A stretch of 64,000 nt of DNA from NCBI RefSeq assembly GCF_002288925.2, contig NW_022098069.1:86411606-86475605 (forward strand), read 5' to 3'. The notes under the pieces were generated by a model that was not told the DNA's origin, searched no databases, and was given only the letters and a program-made list of their open reading frames with translations. A program made the position numbers and the translations under genes. Positions 46,119-56,200 of the stretch are shown in pieces (the first letter of the stretch is position 1; every line of letters begins with the position of its first letter). This DNA is from Delphinapterus leucas. Its lineage: Eukaryota; Chordata; Mammalia; Artiodactyla; Monodontidae.

Positions 46119-46930
46119 CTCATTTGAGGTCTTTTATAGCCCTACTTAACATCTTTTAATCTTTCTCCTACCTTCCTGGATATTCCAGATAGTTATAATA
46201 AACTTTACTGCCCTTGTCTACTCATTCTATTATCTGTCTCATTTCTGGTTCTGGTCCAATTGATTGATTTTTTTCCCCTTTATTATGAGTTGTATTTTCC
46301 TGCTCCTTTACGTTTATGGTAATTTTATCGGATGCCAGATATTGTAATTTTTATAGTGTTGGGTCATTGGGATTTTTTTCTTCTTTAATGTTTTTGAGCT
46401 TTGTTCTGGAATGCAGTTAGTTACTTGGAAATAATTTGATCCTTTGGGTCTTCCTTTTAGGTTTCGTTAGGTGGGCTCAGAAAACCCCTGAGTCTGAGCC
46501 AGTTTGCCCTTAATACTAAGCAGTGGCTTTCTGAGCACTCTACTCAGTGCCCGTGGCCACCGGGAACCTCTTTCTGGCCCGCGTGAACTCTGAGCATTGT
46601 TCCACTTTCCCTGTTCCAGGGTCTTTCCCAGCCTCGGGGCACTTCTGTATGTGCTGAGAACTGGAGGGGGCACACTGCAGAGCCCCAGAGCTTTGCCTTT
46701 TCCCTCTGCAACTCTGCCCGAAAAGTTCCAGTCACCTGGGGCTCCCCGGATGCTGAACTCTGTCTCTTCAAGCCACGGGCATAGCCAGCTTTATGTGGGT
46801 TCTTCCTCCGTGTCCTGCAGCCTGGGACGTTCCTCCAGGGGCAGGCTGGCCAACCACGGAACTCACCTTGCTGTTTCCCTTCTCCCAAGGATCACTGTCC
46901 TGCAGTGCCTGTCGTCTACTGCCTGAAAAC
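46119..46930 (-). mobile_element. Probable old L1/HAL1-like fragment, antisense
   Basis: A T-rich then mixed tract with tgccagatattgtaattttt and tttgagctttgttctggaat, typical of antisense L1M internal sequence. Assignment is tentative. Confidence 0.35.
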
Positions 46931-47089
46931 CTCTGTTTCATATTTTGTCCAGTATGTTTAGATATTTAAAGTGATAGGCTGCCATGTGGGAGCCCTCCAG
47001 GTGACCAAAGCCACATAATGTCAATAGCTCGTTCATCTGTCCATGCCAAGTGCTGTCACGGGACAGCAACGCAAACAACTGCTGAAGTG

Positions 47090-47658
47090 ACAGTGACCAG
47101 GCTTGTTCTGCATCTCTGTTTATTAGAGGTTGCTGAAGGAGAACGTTCTTGATTATATAAGACATTTGAGCTGAATCTCCAAAAGGATTTTATCCAGAGG
47201 ACCAGTATCTTAATAAGCGAAAAACCTACTTTGCCCACAATGCTCTCCAGCAGTGCACCGTGGGGGTATTGTGCTTCTCAGAGCTCTACCTGTCCCGCGA
47301 ACAAAGCATGTGGAGCGTGAACTGGCTGAGACCATTTTCAAGGTTGGACAAGTCATAGATCCAGTGACCGGAAAGCGCTGTGCAGGAACCACCTGGACCT
47401 GGACAGTCTGGTCAGTCTGGAAACCACCCACCTAAGCAAAAACCTGGAAGAACTTGATCTCTCTTCAACACAGTGAAGGGGGATCAGAAAACGGAGCCAA
47501 AAGGGAAGGATTTCTAAATTTGCTTTATGGAAAACGTTTTCTCTTTCCTCACAAACCATCCAGTTTCTCTTCTGGTATTTATGACATAACTAAAAGTAAA
47601 TGAAATGAAGACCTTGTTATAATTTTTCATAAAGGTTTATGGTCATGTTTCAAAAATT
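47090..47658 (+). pseudogene. Possible processed pseudogene of unknown parent
   Basis: A 570-bp tract reads partly like coding sequence in shifting plus-strand frames: [17 protein letters not shown], then after a frame change [18 protein letters not shown] and [12 protein letters not shown]. The downstream half is AT-rich like a 3' UTR and ends near an AATAAA at 47662-47667, where a SINE has inserted. No introns are visible. I do not recognise the parent, and it could also be an unclassified repeat. Confidence 0.25.
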
Positions 47659-47912
47659 AAAAATAAAGTGGTAGGCCAGGGCTTCCATGGTGGCACAGTG
47701 GTTGAGAGTCCGCCTGCCGATGCAGGGAACACGGGTTCGTGACCCGGTCTGGGAAGATCCCACATGCCGCGGAGCGACTGGGCCCGTGAGCCATGGCCAC
47801 TGGGCCTGCGTGTCCGGAGCCTGTGCTCCACAATGGGAGAGGCCACAACAGTGAGAGTCCCGTGTACCGCAAAAAAAAAAATAATAATAATAAAAAATAA
47901 AGTGGTAGGCCA
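47659..47912 (+). mobile_element. tRNA-derived SINE, plus strand, perfect 20-bp target duplication
   Basis: The body (47679-47892) starts gggcttccatggtggcacag and ends in a-rich (aat)n. The 20-bp flanks at 47659-47678 and 47893-47912 are identical, so this is among the youngest insertions in the window. Confidence 0.93.
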
Positions 47913-47949
47913 TATGACCATACACGGAAATTGGTATTATTCATTTAAT

Positions 47950-48180
47950 TTTATTTTTTTAAGATTTATTTATTTATTTATCATTTATTTATTTATTTTG
48001 GCTGCGCCCGGTCTTAGCCCGATCTTCAGCTGCGGCATGCGGACTACTTAGCTGCGGCACGTGAACTCTTGGTTGCTGCATGCACGCAGGATCGAGTTCC
48101 CTGATCAGGGATCAAACCCAGGCCCCCTGCATTGGGAGCGCGGAGCGCGGAGTCCCACCCGCTGGACAGCAGGGAAGTCC
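47950..48180 (-). mobile_element. tRNA-derived SINE, antisense
   Basis: It runs from (tttta)n to acagcagggaagtccc and carries a doubled 'gcggagc' near the head. It abuts the next truncated SINE directly. Confidence 0.85.
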
Positions 48181-48391
48181 CTTATTTATTTATTTTTATT
48201 TTCTTATTTTTGGCTGCATTGGGTCTTGGTTGCAGCACGCAGGATCTTCGTTGAGGTACGCAAGATCTTTCGTTGCAGTGGGTGGGCTTCTCTCTAGTTG
48301 TGGCACACGGGTTCCAGAGCACCCGGGCTCTGTACTTTGCGGCACACAGGCTCTTTAGTTGAGGCACACGAGCTCAGTAGTTGTGGTGCAG
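48181..48391 (-). mobile_element. SINE tail half, antisense, truncated at an LTR junction
   Basis: It starts with a (ttta)n tail and tttggctgcattgggtcttg as other copies do, then stops at gtagttgtggtgc without its tRNA-like head. At 48392 the sequence changes abruptly to LTR sequence. Confidence 0.85.
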
Positions 48392-48607
48392 GACCCTGCC
48401 CCAAGGCTGCACTATTGTTTCTTGGCAGCTCCTCCCTTGTCTCTGCATCCCCTCCCTTCCCTGATTAGCAACTGTTTGGACCTGCCTTTTAGGACTCAGG
48501 GAAGGTGGTGGAGGCTGAAGTCTATTTCCTACAAACAAGAAATGGGGGACACAGAAAGGCTTTCATGCCCAGGAGCCCCACAGGATTCTGCTTGGTTTCA
48601 GAAGTGC
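48392..48607 (-). mobile_element. Partial LTR, antisense, inverted relative to 48955-49172
   Basis: The stretch from aggaccctgccccaaggctg to about 48607 is the reverse complement of 48955-49172 with scattered mismatches. It covers only the 5' half of the LTR. Confidence 0.85.
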
Positions 48608-48935
48608 AGGGTCTCTGTTTGTATGTATCTATGCATGTGTGTTTTGTAGATGTGTGGTATTGCCAAAACTAATTTGTAAAAGAGCTCTATTTAATTGGCT
48701 TAAGGGAAATTAAGTGCTTATGTAGATACTCAGAAATATAAGACTAACCTAAATGAATTTCAGGATCATATCATCTAGGATTAATTTTTAATGAATGAAA
48801 ACAAGTCTGGTTTAATTAATACAGACACGTCTTTAGACTCACCAGCATTAAGTGTAACACTTTTATTGTATTAGCTTTACTACAAGTCAAATTAAGATCT
48901 GATTATTCCTGTTACAAAACTTGTCAGCAAGAAAA
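48608..48935. other. AT-rich spacer between inverted LTR copies
   Basis: No gene or repeat recognised. It forms the loop of the inverted pair. Confidence 0.4.
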
Positions 48936-48939
48936 ATAA

Positions 48940-49520
48940 CTTGATATGATAAAACTGAAACAGAGCAAGACCCTGTGAGACTCCTGGGCATGCAAACCTT
49001 TCTTTGTCCCCCGTTTCTTGTTTGTAGAGATCAGACTCCAGCCTCCATGACCTTCCCTGAGTCCCAAGGGGCAGATTTGAACAGTTGCTAATCAGGGAAG
49101 GGAGGGGATGCAGAAGTAAGGGAGGAGTGGCCAAGAAACAATGGTGCAGCCTTGGGGCAGGGTCCTGGTTCCCCCTCAAGGGATGCACATAACAATATCT
49201 TTGAGCTCTTTACAGAACTAAAACCCCCAACAAATGGAAGATGTTAGCATTCTTCATTCCAGAGAAGCTCATCAAGAGACCACCTGAGGCCAGATTAAAG
49301 GAGCGCAGGCCCTGCACACACTCTGATCCTTACCAGCAACCTGCCTTTGAACCGTTGCTATAAAACCCACCAAATCCTCCCGGGTTGGGACAGTTTTGAG
49401 GGGCATGAGCCCCTGTGTCCCCCTTTGCCTGGCAAAGCAATAAAGCCATTCTTTACTACTTCACCCAAAACTCTACCTCCAAGATTTGATTTGGCACTGG
49501 TGCACAGAGGCCAAGTCAAA
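48940..49520 (+). mobile_element. Solo LTR of an endogenous retrovirus-like element
   Basis: A full-length LTR layout: U3 with gaccctgtgagactcctggg, a TATA-like tgctataaaaccc at about 49358, the signal caataaagcc at 49439, and an end near cagaggccaagtca. No gag, pol or env sequence is adjacent. The boundary is approximate. Confidence 0.65.
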
Positions 49521-50580
49521 ACTTTTAAGTAAATTAAATGTATATGAGGTAAGAGTTTTTAGATGAACTCTTTAGGAATAATTATGTTCTAGGACTGTCT
49601 TCTTAAAATGGTTCCTCCAGATTTTTAGTAACTTGGAACTGCTAAATTAAGTTAGATGGTGTAGACTGAAAAAAAAAAAAAAGCACAACCTAAAAGTTGA
49701 GTTGTTTTATTTGGTGGACAAAACTGAGGACTTAAGTCCAGGACACAGCATCTCAGATAACGCAGAGACTGCTCTGAAGAGGTGAGGGAGGGGCCAGGAT
49801 GCAAAGGGTATTTTGCAACAAAGACCAGGTAGTCGGAGCTTCAAAGGATCACTGTTAATGAAATCATTCCTTTGCTACGCATCGTAGTCATCTGGGGCCA
49901 GTATCCCATGCTTTGGCAGCCTGAGTTTCCTCCGGGTGCACTGTGCGGGTCGGGGCAGATGCAGCAGCTGACGGTTTGACGGTGGCGTCCTGTCTCCATC
50001 CTGAGCTCCCTCGTGGCTCACCGTCCGGGATGCGGCTGTAGTGACTGATGGCTACAACATCCTTTGTTTACTGACATGACATATTGAAAGGTAATATCTT
50101 CCATTCACAGCAGGAATTCCTCGAGTACCCAGGTCATTCCCAAATAAGACACTGGAAGACTAACTGCTAAATAAGCCTAAGTTTTGCTACTTTTGCTTTT
50201 CATTAGAGAAAAACTAAAGATGTTTGGGTTCACTGGACATGTACTCCACTGAGGAAAGAAATTAGGTTACAGAATATGTTTATACATCGTGTGTGTGCTA
50301 TTTACAATGTAATGACTACGGACACAACATACTTTTAAGTTTAATCTTCATTGTTAGCATTCTCTCTATCAGTTTAAGTCTAGACAATCAAGCCCCGATC
50401 TGTGGCATTTGCCAATATCCATGGTGTAAGTACTCCCATCTTTGCTGCGTTCGAGCTGCCAGTGTGTTATCTGTGAAAGTGGGGTTCGATGAGAAGCGCG
50501 GTGTACAACGTTATACAGACCTCCGCCATCCCAGTCAGTTACAACAGACAGACAGAAATGGGTAAAATGAATACAATAAA
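49521..50580. other. Unclassified intergenic stretch, possibly repeat-derived
   Basis: The part 49670-50070 starts with poly-A and has the look of an interspersed repeat (ttatttggtggacaaaactg), family not assigned. The rest is AT-rich without features. Confidence 0.3.
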
Positions 50581-50581
50581 A

Positions 50582-50935
50582 TGAAGTTACATTTTTTTAA
50601 AAACTTATTTTATTTTTGGCTGCATTGGGCCTTTGTTGCTGCGCATGGGCTTTCTCTAGTTGCGGCAAGCGGGGGCTACTCTTCGTTGTGGTGCACGGGC
50701 TTCTCATTGCAGTGGCTTCTCTTGTTGCGGAGCACGGGCTCTAGGCGCACAGGCTTCAGTAGTTGTGGCTCGTGGGCTCTAGAGTGCAGGCTCAGTAGTT
50801 GTGGCACACGGGCTTAGTTAGTTGCTCTGCGGCATGTGGGATCTTCCCGGACCAGGGCTTGAACCCGTGTCCCCTGCATTGGCAGGCGGATTCTCAACCA
50901 CTGCACCACCAGGGAAGCCCTGAAGTTACATTTTT
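50582..50935 (-). mobile_element. tRNA-derived SINE, antisense, perfect 15-bp target duplication
   Basis: The body (50597-50920) ends ccaccagggaagccc. The flanks at 50582-50596 and 50921-50935 are identical. Confidence 0.93.
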
Positions 50936-52400
50936 AACAATGGCAGTGTTTAATGACAAGCTTATAAAATTCCTTAAAATTTAGCAATTGGCTCTCGCAA
51001 GCCTGTGTCAACTGTGGGAAGTGAACCAGCACAGTCCGCCTAGAGAACTTTTAACAGCCCTCTTTAACACTACCTGGTGACCTCTGGCCAACACCCCGAC
51101 TCTGGGGTATGCACCTCCCAGACTCTTACATGTAGTCTGAGAGGACCTTGTAGGAGGGTCCTCACTGTAGACTGTCCATAGGGTGGGGCAAGTGGAAGCA
51201 AGGTGAGGGTTTCATCCTAGGGGGATGGAAAGCTAAAATGTGGATACAAGATCAGCACAATCGCACCTGTCCACCGAAGACACCAACATACACGTAACAG
51301 TACTTTATGTCTGACACACACATCAGGACACAGTTTCAACACGTCGTAGTGCTGGGCTTCGGGATTGCTGGCGGAAGGAAGAAAAACCGACTCAAGTAGA
51401 ATAAAAGCAGAGTCGGGCCTCACTCCAGTCTCAGAGGACAGCAGGCTTGATGGGAAGGGTCTGGACTGCTGACCTCTCCACCGCCCAGGTACCTGAAGAC
51501 GGGTGAGGCACTGGGTGCTCCCTGACCCTCTCCCCTCACAGGTCTGGATGAAGTGGAAAGGCTGGGGCGCTGTGGCTCTGGTGGCAGAGGGGGATCTGAA
51601 GGGGGGCTCATACACAGGTACTCTTTCCGGAGATGATGAGGTCCGGGTCCAAGCTGTGGGTGGGAGGGGGCAGAGGAAGAGATATAGCGGCTGGGACGGG
51701 AGGAGCCAGGAGGCCGGGCTGGGGGCCCCCCCTGCACCACGAGCTGCCCTGTCTGGGGCACCCTTTCTCCTGCTCACTGCATGCGACTTCTTTTCACTTG
51801 AGGGGCAGCATGCCCTCCTCGGAAAAGGGCCCCGGCCACACCTGGTACACCAGTCCCCACCCCTCTCGGTCTGCCAACAAGCTTGGGAGCACCTCCAAGT
51901 TTGCTGTCCTCATCCACAAGAGGTACTAGCCCGATTCTGGGCGCTATGACACAGATCTCTGGGCGCAGGCAAGGAAGCCGGCCTGCGGGGAACAAAGGGG
52001 TGAACAAAGGGGTCGGCCAGGCAGGGGCTCCCTCCCTCCAGGGAGAGGGCACCGCTGTGGGCTGAAGCCCCAGTTCTGTGCTGTCCTTGATTATGCACAA
52101 GCCTGGCTGGGGTCTGTGGCTGGTAAGAACCGCCCCCCAAGGCAGGGCTGACTCCCTGGGGGCCGGACCGCTGGTGTCCCCCCCACCCCGTTCTGGCATC
52201 TGGAAACGGCAGGCCCAGACCCGGTAGGTGCGGGGCCGCGGGGCCTGGAGAAGGCCGCCTGCAGCTAAGCCCGAGGACGCGGGTCAGCCGCGGGCGTCAT
52301 CACTCAGTCCTGTCTTGGGACAAAGCACTGGGGACCAGAGAGGTTGCCAGGCTTGAGAAAGCTCGCCCAGGAGCCTGCAGGCCTGATGTGCAGGGTATGC
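50936..52400. other. NELFA upstream flank
   Basis: Mixed to GC-rich sequence rising into the CpG island. No exon was recognised. Open frames at 51.2-52.2 kb have no known homology. Confidence 0.4.
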
Positions 52401-52904
52401 GGCACTCCCGTCACTCGGTCCCCCCGCCCGCCTCCTCTGGATCGCCGACCCCGCGAGGGCGAAGGTTTGGGCCCGACTCGCTCACCACTGTGTCCCCAGC
52501 AACTCGAACTGTGCCAGGCACGTCGCAGGTGGTCAGCGCACGCGGGCTGTCTAGGGAACGGACGAGAGCTGGACCCCACCCGACTCTATTTGGCAAATAT
52601 TTCCCTAAATGTCCTTCTGACCTCGACAACCTCGCTCCCAGCGGCGCGGGAACCCGGCGTCCTGGCCGCCCCCCGGCGGCCGTCCGTGGAGGGGCGGGGC
52701 CCCTCGCCAGCCGCCGCGTCGGGGTTCTGTCCACTTCAGGGCTGAAGGGGGCGTAGGTCGGCCGAGCCAGCCCACTCCTCTGCTAACGTCATCTTCCGCG
52801 GCCCTCGAGATCGGGCCACGGGCGCCGCCATGTTACGTTACGGCGGCCGGCGGCTGGTCCTCGCGCCGCCGCGAAGCGTCTCTCCGAGGCCCCGCCTCCT
52901 CTGG

Positions 52905-52912
52905 TGACGTCA
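52905..52912. promoter_or_regulatory. NELFA: Consensus CRE (TGACGTCA)
   Basis: A perfect 8-bp CREB/ATF palindrome 108 bp upstream of the NELFA ATG, between the two YY1-type sites. Confidence 0.7.
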
Positions 52913-52981
52913 CAGCCGCTCGCCCTGCGGGCGCCGCCATGTTGAGGGTCCTCGCCGCGGGCGCGTAGGTGTCCTCATAAG

Positions 52982-53176
52982 ATGCCGGCTCGGCAGTGGC
53001 CAGCTTTTTCCCTCTCAAGATGGCGTCCATGCGGGAGAGCGACACGGGCCTGTGGCTGCACAACAAGCTGGGGGCCACGGACGAGCTGTGGGCGCCGCCC
53101 AGCATCGCGTCCCTGCTCACGGCTGCGGTTATCGACAACATCCGCCTCTGTTTCCACGGCCTCTCGTCGGCCGTGA
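52982..53176 (+). CDS. Overlapping upstream ORF at NELFA start (regulatory candidate)
   Basis: An ATG at 52982 opens a 64-codon frame that overlaps the NELFA start in another frame. If the transcript begins upstream of 52982 it could reduce NELFA translation. Its peptide is Arg/Ser-rich with no recognised domain. It may simply be a shadow of the CpG-rich sequence. Confidence 0.25.
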   Translation: MPARQWPAFSLSRWRPCGRATRACGCTTSWGPRTSCGRRPASRPCSRLRLSTTSASVSTASRRP

Positions 53177-53229
53177 AGCTCAAGCTGCTGCTCGGGACGC
53201 TGCACCTCCCGCGCCGCACGGTGGACGAG
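53020..53229 (+). CDS. NELFA: NELFA coding exon 1
   Basis: The 70 codons end exactly at a codon boundary before gtgagg. A GTG-initiated upstream extension in the same frame exists but has no ATG. Confidence 0.95.
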
Positions 53230-56200
53230 GTGAGGCGGGCGGCGGTGCGGACGCGGCGCCGGTCTCCCCCTCGGGGCCGCGCCTCCCCGGGACCCGAGAC
53301 GCCGGCCCTAGCGGACCCTCCTCCCCCGCTCCCGTCCCTCCCCTCCCCTCCCCCCTCCCGCCCCTCGGACCCTCGCAGTTCGCGGACCCGTTCCCCCTCC
53401 TCACCGCCCCCCCGCGGTGGACGCGAGCCCTAGCTGCCCGCCTGCACCTGTCGGAGCCGCGGGCGAGGTGCCCGGACGGGGGGAGGGGGGGTCGGGCTGT
53501 CGGGGGCCCGCCTCGGGCTCAGCGCCCACCTCGGTTTTCTTGCTTTCACCTGTCGGGGTACCCACCCGGTTCGGTCACCCTGCGCACTGGGTTCTTGCCA
53601 CAGTGGCTCGTGTTCTTGCATCGTTCTCATCAGTGGGTCTGTCCGACTTGTTCTCTGCTTGTTTTCCTTAACGGTAAATTGTGTCGCTTTGTGCGCAAAG
53701 TAAGTAGTTTTTCAAAATGTTGAGGCGCCGCCGTAGTTGTTTAAACGTTCCCCAACTACTGTCGCAGTGACTGCGCCGTTATTGTAGTTGATAGTTGTTT
53801 TTTTTATATATAACGTGTACAAGAGAAACAGAATAAAGTTGTGTCCAGAGACCTCCCCCACCTGTTCCGGATCACAACCCTTGCCCTCTCCCCTCGCTCA
53901 CTTTGGGAGGTGATCACTTCTCTGCCATTCCTTGTGATTTATCAGTTGTATAGGCGTTTTTCAGCAGTACAGTTTGGTTTTGCCTGGCTTGAACTTAATG
54001 TTACGGTATCATATCGTGTGTTTCGCGTGAGTGATGTGGGTGTGTCTGTCTTCTTCGTGTTGACACCTTGACACATTCATCCAACCTGCGGCCCCGCTGT
54101 GGTTTAATTTTCACTGCTGACTAGTGTTCCATTCTCTGAGTATGCCTGTGGTTGGGCATCTTTTCATGTGCTTATTCATTATTTGATGTCCTTTTTTGTT
54201 AATTGTTCAAGAAAAAATTTTCCCCCGATGTATTTTTTTCATTGCTTTGTAGGAGTTTTATTTATTATTATTTTTTAAACATTTATTTATTGCTGCACTG
54301 CACGGCTTGCAGGATCTTAGTTCCCAGACCAGGGATTGAACCCTAGTAGTGGAAACGTGGAGTCCTAACCACTGGACCGCCAGGGAATTCCCGCTTTGTA
54401 GGAGTTTTTTAAAAAATAAATTTTGAATAGCAGCCTTTTTTCGGATGTGTATGTTGCAGATTTCTTCCAGTTGTGTCTTGATTTAGCTTTCTCCATGGAG
54501 TCTTCAAAGTCACAGAAGCTCTTAGCTGTATCTAAGCAGGTGTACTCTTAGGATATGCTTCCCTGCTGGGGGGCCGAGGGAGGGAACTCCCTGTTGTCTT
54601 GTCAGAGATGTCCAGTTTTGCCTTCCGCCTATACAGAGTCTTTCTCCTGTGCAGAGTCCTCCAAGAACCTGGCCTGGGGTGGGTGGAAGTTTGTCTCCTG
54701 CATAACCTGTTTATTAACCATACTTGTCCTGAGTTCATGGCCAAAACTTTAAATAAGAAAAAGCCATTTTTGGCCGAAGCCATGTTGGGATCGAAGCCTG
54801 GCCACAATGCTTGCCCTTGAACAGGTCTCAGTAATTAAGGATCTTAAGGGAAGTGAGAGAATGCAGGAACAAAGGAAAAGCGGTTAAGAAATGGTAGTTC
54901 GGCGATAAAGCAGAGTCCTAGTTCTTCCTCCAGGGATGTAAGTAATAATCTGATACACATCTTTTGAGTTCTGCAAGAGCTAAGACCCCCACCCAGGCGG
55001 AGGATGGAATGATGACCTTGAGCCATGTGACTTGCGTCAACCACCAAAGCCCCCTCATGAATATGCATGTACCCTTAGCTTAAAACTTCCTCACTTTTGG
55101 CGTTGGGAAAGATCCTGCTGTTCCCCTTACTGGCTGCAAGGAATACATCCTTCCTTCTTTTTGGCTTGGTTGTGTCTTTTGGCTCAACACTCATCAAGAG
55201 GTGAACCCGGTTTGGGGGTAACAATTGTAGTAGATGTGAACATGAATGAATATTGAATTTTATCAAATGTTCATAATGTCTATTGACATATAGTTTGCCA
55301 CATTTACAGAATAGCATTGTGTTTTTTGTTTTTGTTTTTGTTTTTTGGCTGCCTTGGGTCTTCATTGATGGGCGGGCTTTCTCTAGTTGTGGCGAGCAGG
55401 GGCTACTCCTTGTTGCGGTGAGCGGGCTTCTCATTGCGGTGGCTTCTCTTGTTGCGGAGCACGGGCTCTAGGCACGCGGGCTTCAGTAGTTGTGGCACGT
55501 GGGCTCAGTAGTTGTGGCTCGCGGGCTCTAGAGCACAGGCGCAGTAGTTGTGGCGCACGGGCTTAGGTGCTCCGCGGCACATGGGATCTTCCCACACCAA
55601 GGATGGAGCCCGTGTCCCCTGCATTGGCAGGTGGATTCTTAACCACTGCGCCACCAGGGAGGTCCCAGAATAGCATTAGCTGTTAACCAACCTGGCATAT
55701 CCCTAACTTGGTCATTTTATATGTAGGATTTTGTTGTTCTGGTATTTTGTGTAGGAATCTTGTATCTGTGTTCATGGGTGAGATTAACCTCTAATTTTAC
55801 TTTCCCAGACTGTCTTTGTCAGATATTGGTGTTGAAGTTATGCTACCCTTATAAAAGGAGTGGTAATGTATCTTCTATTTTCCTCTCCTTTGGAAAGTTT
55901 GTCTAACAATGGAATTATTTCTTTCTAAATGTTTGGTAGAACTTAGTGATAAAGCCATCTGGGGGCCTGGATTTTCTTTGTGGGAACATATTTTAGTGTT
56001 GATGCTTGGTTTTATGTTCTTCGTAAGTAAAATTTTCTGGATATTATATATTTTCTAGTGATTTGGCAGTTCCTATTAAAACTTCAAATGTATTAGCATA
56101 AAGCAGATAATAACATTCTCTTATCATTTTTTTAAAAATGTTTATTTATTTATTTTGGCTGTGCTGGGTCTTCATTGCGGCTTGCGGACTCTTAGTTGAG

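Larger units (their letters stand above)
52400..53560. promoter_or_regulatory. NELFA: CpG-island promoter of NELFA
   Basis: A TATA-less CpG island. Sites seen: ETS-type cttccg (52793-52798), two copies of gccgccatgtt (52824-52834 and 52933-52943; YY1 consensus in reverse), a palindromic CRE tgacgtca (52905-52912), and aagatggcgtcc spanning the start codon (53017-53028), a third YY1-like site. This layout is typical of housekeeping promoters. Confidence 0.75.

Noticed and set aside
48940..49520. A provirus next to the LTR.
   Set aside because: No gag, pol or env-like frames lie on either side; this is a solo LTR.
52996..53019. N-terminal extension of NELFA (ASFFPLK before MASMRES).
   Set aside because: It would begin at GTG; the first in-frame ATG is at 53020 and fits the family start.
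52833..53219. Antisense open frame across NELFA exon 1.
   Set aside because: It is the complement of a real coding exon plus CpG island and has no independent support.
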